NCBI GenBank assembly: GCA_000733355.1
Contig: JNVV01000044.1
Location: 29,148-93,147, forward strand
DNA length: 64,000 nt
DNA from: Falciphora oryzae
Taxonomy: Eukaryota; Ascomycota; Sordariomycetes; Magnaporthales; Magnaporthaceae
Direction of reading: 5' to 3'
The notes below the pieces were generated by a model. It did no database searches and was not told the DNA's origin. It was given only the letters and a program-made list of their open reading frames with translations. The translations under genes were made by a program, and so were the position numbers. This document shows positions 43,571 to 52,657 of this stretch, piece after piece. The stretch's first letter is position 1. Every line of letters starts with the position of its first letter.

Positions 43571-44779
43571 GGGTGGGCGAAGGCAGGGGCTGTCACTAGA
43601 TGGAAGACAGCAGTGGGGAATAAAGGGAAGTGTCTTGGTATGATAGGAGGCAGGTTTGACAAGTCAGTAGCTGACTGCACAAGGGAGCCGCATCGGGCCG
43701 AGTGAAGTTGGTTGTGACGGGAGGCATTGTGCGCTTGCGGCGCTTGCGGCCATTTCATGAGGAGTCCAAAAAAAGGGGGACACCAGGCAGTGGACTTAAA
43801 TACAGGACAAAACGCCGGCGTCGGGGCGAAAACAACCATAACATCCATGAGCACCAGACTTTGGGGCACATGGTTTCAGGGGACACATGCGCCTACCCAG
43901 GGCAACGGCTCCAGCGTGCCGGCAAGTCTGGGCGCAGGAAGCTATTTCATCCAGCATTGTTGAGCCCGAGCAGGCGAGACGCCCGGGTATCCAGGTAGGG
44001 CTGATGGCCACTTGGGGGCTGCAGCATCGGGCGTATGCCTGCGCCGTTGGTGCCACGAGACATCGGGCTGGATCAGACTGGGCTCGTCAGAGTTGCGGCA
44101 ACGGCCGTAACTCGGTCAAATGTCTGGTGCTCTTCATCCAGACACATTCGTGTTCAGTCCCAGTCTCATGATTGGGCACCAGGTGCCTTGGGCACTACCG
44201 AGACGGCACGTTATTGGACAGAGGTCAACCGAGACAGCTCGTTATTGGGCGGGGGCCAATCGCTGACCGACCGCTGTGCCGGAATGAGGCGCCCACCTAA
44301 TATGGGGAGGAAAGCCGCGCTAGCAGTCACTGGGGTCAATGACGCACAGGCGGACGGTGCCTGGTTCGCATCCTGATGTTCGCCTGGTTGCCCACTCTAA
44401 CTTGGGGAAGCACGAATAAAAAAGGACAATCTCGCCCGTGTGAGGACAGCTGTTCTCGCACCCAGGCCTGCACCTACAATTTCAAGCCCGTCTGCGTGTC
44501 GAAGGGCATCGAGGAGAGCTTGTGTCGTCTCCCCTGGAAGCGGCCTGGAACCGGGTCCCGTGGAGACTCGAGCGGGGCCTCGCAGCACCATGGAAACTGG
44601 AGATTGGAAAGGCGAAGACATCAGGGGAAGACGAGAGTCAAATCTTGGAAGTAGAATGACGGAGGGAAAACCACAAATAAATAAGGAATGCTTGCAGTCC
44701 GGTAGTCTAGACTTCTAGACTTGGATAACTGATGCGATGCCTCTCCTCCCATATTCACCACTGCCACCTAACCGCAGCC
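43571..44779. other. Intergenic region with a direct repeat
   Basis: No convincing gene lies in this 1.2 kb stretch. It contains a 21-base imperfect direct repeat near 44200 and, at about 44440-44600, a short plus-strand stretch with coding-like third-position bias that I could not extend into a gene. AAATAAATAAGG near 44672 could serve as a TATA element for the next plus-strand frame. Confidence 0.45.
44197..44248 (+). repeat. 21-base imperfect direct repeat
   Basis: ACCGAGACRGCWCGTTATTGG-like copies lie at 44197-44217 and 44228-44248, differing at two or three bases. They are non-coding and the role is unknown; a regulator-binding pair is one possibility. Confidence 0.75.
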
Positions 44780-45196
44780 ATGCTGAACGCGAGTCGCGCC
44801 ACGAGTACCAAATCCCCGACGGAACCCAGCCTCTGGGCCTGGGGCGCTGACAGCCGCAGCCGACGGATCCGGCGCTGGGACGAGCTAACCTCGGACCCCG
44901 TGCTCTACGTCCTGGATTCTCTGTCCATGACTGACAGCCTGGTTGTCTATCTCAACATGCAGGGCTACCGCGCCTTCTCGTGGCTCTTCTGCCTGGCCAT
45001 CCTGCTAGCCTTCCCGCTTCTGCTCGGCGGCCTGCTGCTCCTGCTGCTTCTCCGACTTTCCGCCCTCAGTCTTCTTGCTGCTGTCCGCAGCCTCCGACCT
45101 GCCGCCCTCGCCCTCCTTTTTGTCGTCGCCTTCGTCCTCGTCGCCTTCGTCGGCGGTGGCCGTCCGCAGCTTGCGCTTGTGCCGCTCGGCCGCTAG
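44780..45196 (+). CDS. Possible membrane protein overlapping the MCU 3' end in antisense
   Basis: The frame from the ATG at 44780 encodes 138 residues. Its first 75 codons (44780-45004) lie outside any other gene and have strong third-position G/C bias, reading for example [18 protein letters not shown] and [16 protein letters not shown] hydrophobic segment ([17 protein letters not shown]) follows. From 45005 on, the frame is antisense to the low-complexity Lys/Gln/Glu tail of the calcium uniporter. That overlap makes the Leu-rich remainder suspect, since antisense of such codons reads as Leu. A CTAACCGCAG just before the ATG could be the end of an upstream intron. I do not recognise a family, and the true end is unclear. 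Confidence 0.35.
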   Translation: MLNASRATSTKSPTEPSLWAWGADSRSRRIRRWDELTSDPVLYVLDSLSMTDSLVVYLNMQGYRAFSWLFCLAILLAFPLLLGGLLLLLLLRLSALSLLAAVRSLRPAALALLFVVAFVLVAFVGGGRPQLALVPLGR

Positions 45197-46687
45197 CGCG
45201 TCCTCCACATCCTCGCTGCCCAGGTCGGCCGCCTCGTCCCAGTCCACGTCGTACTCCTGGGCGACCTGCTTGACCTCGGCGCGCAGGGCGTTGGCCTCGC
45301 GCACGAGCTGCTCCCAGCGCGCCACGTCGAACCCCCGGGCCTCGTACAGGGCCGTGCGGCGGCGGCTGACCGTGACGTTCATAGCGGCCTTGTAGCTCAG
45401 GTCGCGGCTGATGAACAGGAACCAGAGGTATCCCGCCATGATGGTGGCCAGGCCGGCCAGGTACGTCACGGGCTCGACCAGGTCCCAGCCGGCCTCGGTG
45501 TGGAAGGTGACGTAATAGACAACGCCCCACCAGGCGGCCAGCAGCCCGAAGCCGCCCTGGGCGAGGCGGTGCGCTGACCGGTGCGCCAGCTCGTCGCACT
45601 CGCGCTTGATGTCGACCAGGCGGTCGATGGAGCGCGACATGCGTCGCAGCCGCGTGCGCAGGTAGTGCGTCCGGTCGTTGAACGACGGCACCCCGACCCG
45701 CATCTCGAGCCCGTACCCTTCTACTTCGATGACGAACTCGCGGCCCCTAGCCGCGTCGCGGATGAAGTCACCCACCTCGGTGCTGCTGCTCCACCGCACC
45801 CACCACTTCTCCTCGTCCGCCCGTGCCGACGCCTCGTGCCCGAGCCCTGAGTACGACGCCACATGGGTGCTGCCGGCCTTGTTTGGGCTATTCTTGTCTG
45901 TCTTTTTCTTTGTCGGCTTGTTTTCTTTGCTGCCATCTCCCTCGGCGGCCGCATCCTCGGCCCGAAAGTACACGTTGGGGATCTTCTCCTTGCCGTCTTC
46001 AACCACAGGAGGTAGCTCGGCCTGGATGAGACGCTCGACGTACGATAGGGGTTGCTGGGGGTGGATCAGGAGGGCAAGAGGCTGGATTGCGTCGTTGCTC
46101 GAGATGGAGCGGCCAAGGTCGTGGCTTGTGCTGTTGTTGTCCTTGTCCTTTTCGACCGACACGGGCAGCGGGATGATGAGCTTGAGGAGTCTCGTAGGCG
46201 TAGTGAGGAGCTTGCCTGGATAGTTGGGTGAGGCAGTCGGTTAGCTCGGCAGTAGGTAGTGGGGGATGGGCATGCGCCTTCACCCACCCTTGGGCGGCTC
46301 CCCGGTCTCTTCGTCGCCGCTGTTCTCTCTCACGGGAGGCTTGTCGGCCCTGTCGCGGTGCCACGGCCGCTTGACCTGGTGCTGGCGGAGCCTGACCTCC
46401 TTCTCCTGCTCGTCCAGGCCCTTCTGGTTGAGGTCTCGTGCGCGCGCTGCGAACGCGTCGGCGTCGCCATCGTCAGCGCCCGCAGCTCGCCTGCAGTGTC
46501 GGGCGGCCGGTGTGAAGGATCGACACGTCTGCTGTTGTGCAAGGACAGGGAGGAGGCTGGGCCGCGGTGGTGGTACTGCCGACAGGTGCCTGGGCGAGGA
46601 CGTCAGGGCGCGACGCCGGACTGGCGTCGGGCGAGGCAGGCGCGAAAATCGAGCGGGGAGCCCGAGCCGCAGCAAAACATGGTTCAT
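45005..46687 (-). CDS. MCU: Mitochondrial calcium uniporter (MCU family)
   Basis: Exons 46687-46288 and 46215-45005 give 536 residues. The Arg-rich, acid-free N-terminus ([18 protein letters not shown]) is a mitochondrial targeting sequence. A soluble matrix domain follows. A coiled-coil segment precedes two membrane spans at about 356-371 and 384-402. Between them lies the pore signature WDLVEPVTY (about 377-385), the fungal counterpart of the DxxE selectivity filter of MCU. A second coiled coil and a Lys/Glu/Gln-rich tail end the protein. The family forms the Ca2+ channel of the inner mitochondrial membrane. Joined exons read [21 protein letters not shown], which keeps the frame. The 3' end may overlap a plus-strand frame. 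Confidence 0.92.
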
Positions 46688-47457
46688 CGCGCTCGAGGTG
46701 TCGACTGCATCACGCTGGCTGTGGGGATGGGTTGGTCGGGGGTTTGGAGAGTTGATCGGGAGGGACTGGAAAGCTGGCTGTTTCTAGCGCGTGGGCACTG
46801 CGCCGCCGGAGCTGGAGCTTGGAGCTAGAGCTTTCTTGGCTCGCATCCCCAGCGACTGTCCGCAATGACGTCATGGAAACGGACGAGCCAAACGGCCGCA
46901 TGCGACGTGTAATCCGACCAGCAGCCATTTGATGGATCGGATGGGTGCTCCCGCCAGCGTGGCATTGTAAAAACCGAAATGAGAATAATAATAAAGATTG
47001 CTAGTATTACCTTTTAATCCCAATTGTTTGCGCCCGTCGCCGTCGGCAGGCAGGTTCAAGCTTTTGGCCTCCGGCGCTGCAGCAGACGCTGACGTGACGG
47101 TGGGGCTGTTATTCTCCCTGCCAACTGAAACGATCTTCGACCCTGCGCTCCGACACAACCAACACTCGCAATTGTATCCACGTCGTTTCTCTGCAGGTCC
47201 TGCATGCGCGGGCACAGCGTCGAGGATGACCCTTCTTGCTACTCGTTACTCGTTACGTTTTGTGTTCTCGTTTCTCTACTTGACCTGCGCCCGTCACACC
47301 AGCACTAGTCCCGTCCATCAACATTGCCATCAATCGATTGATAACTTCCTCGCCCGTTCATTACCTGGCTGTTTCCAAACACAAACCCGCACATCTTCTG
47401 GGCACATGCGCCCATCCCCGTTCTTTCACGTCCCACCTCCAAATCCCTCGGCAGCGC
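46688..47457. other. Intergenic region
   Basis: This is the upstream region of the calcium uniporter gene together with the 3' side of the small secreted-protein gene. Open frames here are short and show no motif. I see no additional gene. Confidence 0.5.
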
Positions 47458-48005
47458 CTAACCCTGGCAGTTGGTGCAGGTGACGCACGAGATGTACTCG
47501 GCCTTGTGTCCGGCGTCGCTGCCGGCATAGAGGTTGGAGTTGCCGGGCGACTCGAGGATCGCCAGCCCGCTGCCAGTGCAGTCACTGTGCGCACCGCTGT
47601 TATTGTTGCGTCTCCAGCGTCAGCCAAGCAGTCACATAACCAAACACCAAACACTGCACGAGCCGCCGCTAGCACGACTCACTCGAAGAGACGGCACAGC
47701 GCACCCCGGTCCGGCCCCGCGGACCCGACGCTCTTGAACCAGGGCTCCGGGAGGCGCTTGCAGTTTGCGCGCCAGTCGCTCCCGATGCCGACAAAGTAGT
47801 TGTCGCACGTGTTACCCCAGTTGCTGCCAGTGCAGAGGAAGACCTGAGGCTCGCAATAGGTTGTCAGAGAGTCGACTCGGGCTTCTCAAGAGAAGGGAAA
47901 GGGCCATACGTTGCCTGGGTTCCTCCTCTCCAGGCCCGCATCCACCGTCGGGGCCGCGGCCACCAGAGGCAGGAGGGCGACAGCTGCGATCAGGAAGGAC
48001 TTCAT
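47458..48005 (-). CDS. Small secreted cysteine-rich protein (effector-like)
   Basis: Three exons (48005-47910, 47843-47683, 47596-47458) encode 131 residues; no single open frame shows this gene. A signal peptide (MKSFLIAAVALLPLVAAAP) is followed by a possible dibasic site LERR at 25-28. The mature part has eight cysteines at 36, 45, 60, 82, 92, 123, 126 and 129, closing with the cluster SCVTCTNCQG. Both introns have GT-AG ends and matching phases, and reading through them places all cysteines in one frame, which supports the model. Size, signal peptide and cysteine number fit a secreted effector or antimicrobial-type protein. I do not recognise the fold. A TATA box lies about 170 bases upstream. 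Confidence 0.8.
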
Positions 48006-49243
48006 CTTGGAGACTGAAGTGGGATAGGTCTTTGAAGAGCAAAGGTTGAGACTTGTGATCCAAGTATCTTGAACGAAAGAGACCTGGCAGACTGGAGATG
48101 AGCCGGATGGGGTGGATGCTTGCTCTGGCTTGGGTTGAGAGATCAGGACGAGCGATGAGGGACGTCGACTCTCATTTTATACCCGCCGAAGCCTCTCCTG
48201 CGATCGCTGGTCCTCCCCCTGCCTGCCTGCCTGCCCCCAGCAAGACCGAGATGCATACACGACCAGATCATGCGCCAGCTCTGTGTACTTTTTGCATCAT
48301 CATGGCCGCCTGTAGCGCTCCAAAAATCCACTTGGCGGCGACAGAAAACGAGCCGCTCGCATGGTCGGGCAGCTCCGGCGGTAACTCCGGCCCAATGAGG
48401 CTGGGATGCTAAACGAACAAAACATTGGATGGTAAGGACTCTGGCGATACAAGCCGTCGTTTCCTGGCGTCGCCTCTCTCTGCCCAGGCGGCACCGAGCT
48501 GCGGAGCGGAACGCCCGGGGGTCACACCCCTCCAGATCTGCCCTGGGCCGGCAGCTGCTGCAGGGCAAGCAGTCAGTTCCCGTCGCATCGGCTGCCGGCT
48601 CTCTGCCGGCGTACCCCCTCCGTCCCGCCACTTGGCAAATATTCAGCGCCTGGCGTCCAATACCTGGATAGATTTGTGTGTCCAGCTGATGGGTTGCTGA
48701 TTCACGGCTTGGACGCCAGCGCTGACGACGAGCACCTCGAAAGGCTAGCTCGATGGCTGCCTGGGAGCAAATAACTCGGCTTCTCGGTGTTTTTTTTTTT
48801 TTTTTTTTTTGTCGTTCTCCATCTCCAAGTCTCTGCAACCAGCCTGTCGTCGACGTCGCCTCGTATTCGACGCATCTCACATGCAGCAGCACAGATTGCC
48901 CGATTTCGGTGCGACTCCGTGTTTTCTGCAGTGTGACGGGCTGCACCACGCTGGCTAGGTTAGCCACAGCGCTCGGCAGACCAAAAGGGTGATCTGTGTC
49001 TGTTTTCGACTGCGCGACGCGATGTCGGGAAAACCCTGTTGGCTCGAGTACGGGGCGATGGTTTGTGTCGTCCGCCCGCTGGGTTATTCTATTTCATCGA
49101 GCTGGTGTTGCCCGACTCAGCGGCTAGATCCCGCCCCGTCGTTCAGGAGTGGATCGGGGACCAGTTGAGTGATCCAAGGTCAGCACCATCTGACGTTTCC
49201 ACCTGATAAACTCGCCAATGAGCCTTGAAACCACAGCATCACA
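48006..49243. other. Intergenic region with a long T run
   Basis: These 1.2 kb hold the promoter of the cysteine-rich gene and a run of 21 T at 48790-48810. No further gene is visible before the tRNA. Confidence 0.5.
48175..48181 (-). promoter_or_regulatory. TATA box of the small cysteine-rich gene
   Basis: On the minus strand GGTATAAAATGAG lies about 170 bases before the ATG at 48005. It is a close match to a consensus TATA element. Confidence 0.6.
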
Positions 49244-49315
49244 GCTTGCGTGGTGTAATGGTTAGCATTGCTGCCTTCCAAGCAGCAGATTCGGGTTCAA
49301 TTCCCGACGCAAGCA
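49244..49315 (+). tRNA. tRNA-Gly (anticodon TCC)
   Basis: The 72-base sequence folds as a cloverleaf. The acceptor arms GCTTGCG and CGCAAGC pair perfectly. The A box is TGGTGTAATGG. The anticodon arm TGCTG/CAGCA encloses the loop with TCC, and the T arm TCGGG/CCCGA holds the B box GGTTCAATTCC. There is no intron. It reads GGA codons. Confidence 0.93.
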
Positions 49316-49330
49316 ACTCCAACCCTTTCC

Positions 49331-49334
49331 TTTT
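49331..49334 (+). terminator. Likely Pol III terminator of tRNA-Gly
   Basis: The first run of four T after the tRNA lies 16 bases downstream. Much longer T runs follow at 49392-49405 and 49435-49457 and could act as back-up stops. Confidence 0.5.
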
Positions 49335-49434
49335 GCATCGTCACTACTTTTACTTTTTCTCGCCACCCCCCTCCTTAGCCCGTTATCGTCCTTTTTTTTT
49401 TTTTTCTTTCCCCAACACGTAGGCATCAAGATCC

Positions 49435-49457
49435 TTTTTTTTTTTTTTTTTTTTTTT
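49435..49457 (+). repeat. Poly-T tract (23 T)
   Basis: This uninterrupted T run lies between the tRNA and the 3' end of the LURP-one-like gene. A shorter run (14 T) lies at 49392-49405. Confidence 0.9.
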
Positions 49458-49499
49458 GCGAGAAAACGGAAACCAATCAATTAAGGCTAGCCAACATCC

Positions 49500-50337
49500 C
49501 TATTTCACCCACCAAGAGTCGCTCCTGTGGTCCATCGCGACACACAGCAGCGCCATCAAGGACCAGTCCACACCGGGCTCGACCGAGACTGCGTACGTCT
49601 GCTTGGCCAAGAAGAAGTCCCGAGCACCGTAACTGCGATCGAAGCGAGCGACTACCTTGTTACCAGCCGTGGTGTCCGTCACTTCACCCTTGAAAGCACC
49701 CAGATTGCCGCCCATCTCGAGGCACTCCTCTTGCCCAGACATCAGGGGATTCTTGAACGTGATTGTCGACTTGGAGCCGACGACTGATTTTGTGGGAGGC
49801 TCGTTAGCGAACGAAAAGGGGATGCCGAAAGAGGTAGCATGGATGGGGAAACTTGCGTTTGAAGTTGCCCTTGATCTCGACAATTTTCTCTCCACTCTCA
49901 GGGTCTTGGTCGTCCGCCTCTACATCCTCGGGCGCGTCCTGCCTTTTATCCTTCTTCTTGGGGTAGTGAATGGCAAACGAGGTGAGCAGGTCCCCGCGTT
50001 TGGTGTTGGAATAGTCGTAGACCATGTCGAACAGGTGGCGCGGCTGCTTTTTGTCCTGAATATCGAATGCTTCTTTGCGCTTGTGCATCGTGAAGAAGTT
50101 GGTCTTGATCTGCAGCAGCTTGCGCTTGGTCCCGGCCTCCATGACCTCGTACCGCTTGCTCTTCCGGGTCTCGCGCACCAGCAAGTTGATGCCGTTGTGG
50201 TTGACCTTGTCTGCATAGATGCCGAGCATCTTGGCTTGCGGCGCGGGCACCGCCTGTACAAACTGGGCCGTTTGCTCCTCGTCCTGCAGCGCCTGCTCCG
50301 CGGGGAATTGCTGCTGCTGGGCTGTCATTGTGTCCAT
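49500..50337 (-). CDS. LURP-one-related / tubby-C-like protein
   Basis: Exons 50337-49857 and 49783-49500 give 254 residues. The sequence shows the alternating strands of the LURP-one-related (tubby C-terminal-like) fold. Landmarks are INLLVRETRKSKRYEVMEAG, then FDMVYDYSNTKRGDLLTSF, then FKNPLMSGQEECLEMGG, and a last strand FFLAKQTYAVSVEPGVDW. Related proteins are distantly related to phospholipid scramblases; no enzymatic role is established. No signal peptide is present, so it is probably intracellular. The intron begins with GC (GCAAGT) rather than GT. This site is the only one that keeps phase and matches the donor consensus otherwise. Confidence 0.78.
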
Positions 50338-51704
50338 CCTGTCGACTGCTGCCCGTACGTGTGGCTGGCCTGGCTGCGAGGGGAGATGGGGAGAGGGATC
50401 GGTTTTATGTTGAATCCGGTGTAGAGAATAAGGCGCGACGATAGCTGCACTGCATCGAGGGAAAGAGAAGAAGCAGAGGAGAATGGGTAGGGCTGCTGTG
50501 GCCTCTTTTAGGATCCGACGTCCATTCAAGGCCAGCCGCCGCCAACGCGGGAGGAAAATGGCATTCACAACCAACAACCTCTTGGCTCGCGCCTCCCTGG
50601 CAGGTGAAGGGGGTGCGTGCTGCCAATGAGGCCATCCGTGGGCCGTAGATGTGCATCAAACCATGCAGGTGTAGCGTCGTGATGGTGGGCGGTCTGGCGG
50701 TGCTGTTGGTTGTTGTGTCATGCAATCTTCAGCAATCGGCCCCCAATGGACGCGCCCGCTCGTGTTGTCTGTATGATGCGAATCCTGGGCGGCGGGGGCC
50801 AGGAATAAGCTTACATCATTTTCCTCGGCAGCGAACTCGCCAGGGTACCGGGGAAAATCTGCATACCACCTTGGCAAAGGTAGGATTGATAGCGTGCATA
50901 GCAAGGCTCTGTCTAGACATGGAATTTTGCAAAAGCGCGAGCTAGGTGGACTAGCCGATGCGGAGGCGGACAAGCAGCTTTGCCTCTGGGCCACACGCGC
51001 GTGAGGGGTGTCACTTGTCTTCCGGCCACCGCCGCTCGTGGAAACCTGAGCCCAAGCAAATGGACGGGCGGCCAGGACCACCGACGCCCTCAGTGCCCAA
51101 GCATCGAGATCTCGCAGATCTGCCGTGGCCGACGCAGGGACCTTATTTCCCGAGGGCGTGGTATCAAGAATAGGCTACGTTGCATGGCCCTTTCTCGGGT
51201 GGGAAATCGGCTCATCCTCCTCGACGGCTGCCCGCATGGTTGTTGCCAACCAGCCCACTCTTGTGCCTGGGTGCCCGCAACAAGCGAATCGGTTCTGGCA
51301 GAGCAAAGCAGGCGAAGAGCGGCTGCTGGTGGGGCGGGCAGTGCCGGCGCCGGAGAGTGCGACGTTGTGAGTGGTGGGATTTCTTGTGGTCGACTGCCGT
51401 GCCGGGCCGGACGTCTGGCCATCCTCTCGGAGTCGAGCTCGACGGGGAATCCTACGGCCGGCGGACCGGTCAACGTGGGGCTCCGCCGCCGGTGGGAAAG
51501 CCGAGGTGGGGGGCTCGACGCGGTGACTGCGGTATTTAAACACTCAGCGTCTGGCGCTGTCATCGGGGCGTGTATGAGTAATGCCTTTGAGCCCGTGGGA
51601 CCTCGCCTCAACTGCTTTGACCAATTCGGACCAGTGCCTCTTCTATCAGAGCAATGTGCGCTGGAACACCTTCGAACACAGAAACGGGGCAAAGACAGCA
51701 AAAG
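50338..51704. other. Intergenic region of about 1.4 kb
   Basis: This stretch lies between two divergent genes and should contain both promoters. Open frames occur on both strands without consistent codon bias or motifs. I see no gene. Confidence 0.5.
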
Positions 51705-52475
51705 ATGGCACACCCAGACGAAGACAGAGCGGCGCGCCTGCTCGCGCAAGCCCAGCGCACCGGCGGCCACTCCAAGATCGACCCCGCGACCTTGGCCGGC
51801 CTGGACCGCGATGGCGCCTACCGCGTGATGCTCGAGCAGCAGAGGGCCCTGGGCGAGGAGGTCGGGCTGTACAAGACGTCGCTACTGCAGCCCGACGGCC
51901 CCGGCATCATCGCCCCGATCTGGCGGTCCCGTGTCGGCTCCAGCCCGGACTTTATCTTCCCGACCGCGGCCTACAGCGTGAAGGGGCTCGAGTTCGAGGT
52001 CGGCGTCAGGTTGGGCCGGGATATCCCCGCCGGAGAGGACGTCGACGAGGCCGCCGTGGCCGCGGCCGTCGAGTCGTACTTTGTGGGCATCGAGATCGTC
52101 GGCACGCGGCTGGGCGAGACCGCGACGGGGGATAAGCCCAGTCCCGCGGCGGGACTGGCCGACAACCTCTCGGCGCTCGGCTACGTCTTTGGCGGGGCGT
52201 TCTCCCGGGGGAGAGACGTGGAGGGCCTTGAGGTTTCTTTCGCGCTGGACGGGCGCGTGCTCGACAAGAGGCCTGCAAAGCCGGGGTTCGGCGCGGTGCT
52301 GACCTCGGTCGTGGCCTACGCGCGCGCGCAGCACCCCGACATGCCGCTCAAGGCCGGTACCGTCATCACCCCGGGGTCGTTGAATGGCTGTGTTATTCTG
52401 CCGCCTGGGTCCAAGGGTCGGGTCGTTGGGAGGCTGGGCAGCGAAACGACCGTCGAGTTTACATTGGGGGAGTAA
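51705..52475 (+). CDS. 2-keto-4-pentenoate hydratase / FAH-superfamily enzyme (MhpD-like)
   Basis: A single exon encodes 256 residues, the usual length of MhpD/HpcG hydratases. Landmarks are GYRVMLEQQ-type helices at about 37-47, then LGEEVGLYKTSLLQ, FPTAAYSVKGLEFEVGVRLG with the acidic metal ligands, FVGIEIVGTRLG, and the C-terminal GTVITPGSLNGCVILPPG. Enzymes of this family add water to 2-oxo-alkenoates or split acylpyruvates in aromatic-compound catabolism, with a divalent metal. No other aromatic-degradation gene is adjacent, so the substrate is unknown. The ATG at 51705 was chosen because the 17 upstream codons are not family-like. Confidence 0.85.
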   Translation: MAHPDEDRAARLLAQAQRTGGHSKIDPATLAGLDRDGAYRVMLEQQRALGEEVGLYKTSLLQPDGPGIIAPIWRSRVGSSPDFIFPTAAYSVKGLEFEVGVRLGRDIPAGEDVDEAAVAAAVESYFVGIEIVGTRLGETATGDKPSPAAGLADNLSALGYVFGGAFSRGRDVEGLEVSFALDGRVLDKRPAKPGFGAVLTSVVAYARAQHPDMPLKAGTVITPGSLNGCVILPPGSKGRVVGRLGSETTVEFTLGE

Positions 52476-52657
52476 GGAGCAGGGAGTGGAAGGACATGGG
52501 GGCTAGACTTCGCATTAATCCGCATCTGCATCGTGGTTTCTGTTCACGCTTGCTTCGTACTGCAAAAGAAAGGATCTACGCAGAAAAGCATCCTTAGAAA
52601 TAAACCCAGTTCCCAACACGGCAAGAAATATCTATTAGGAAATAAGAAAGAAGTCTC

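Noticed and set aside
44376..44654. Short plus frame with cysteines (CTYNFKPVCVSKG) resembling part of a Kazal inhibitor.
   Set aside because: There is no signal peptide, the spacing after PVC is one short, the conserved Tyr is missing and I found no joining exons. The codon bias is coding-like, so it could be a remnant.
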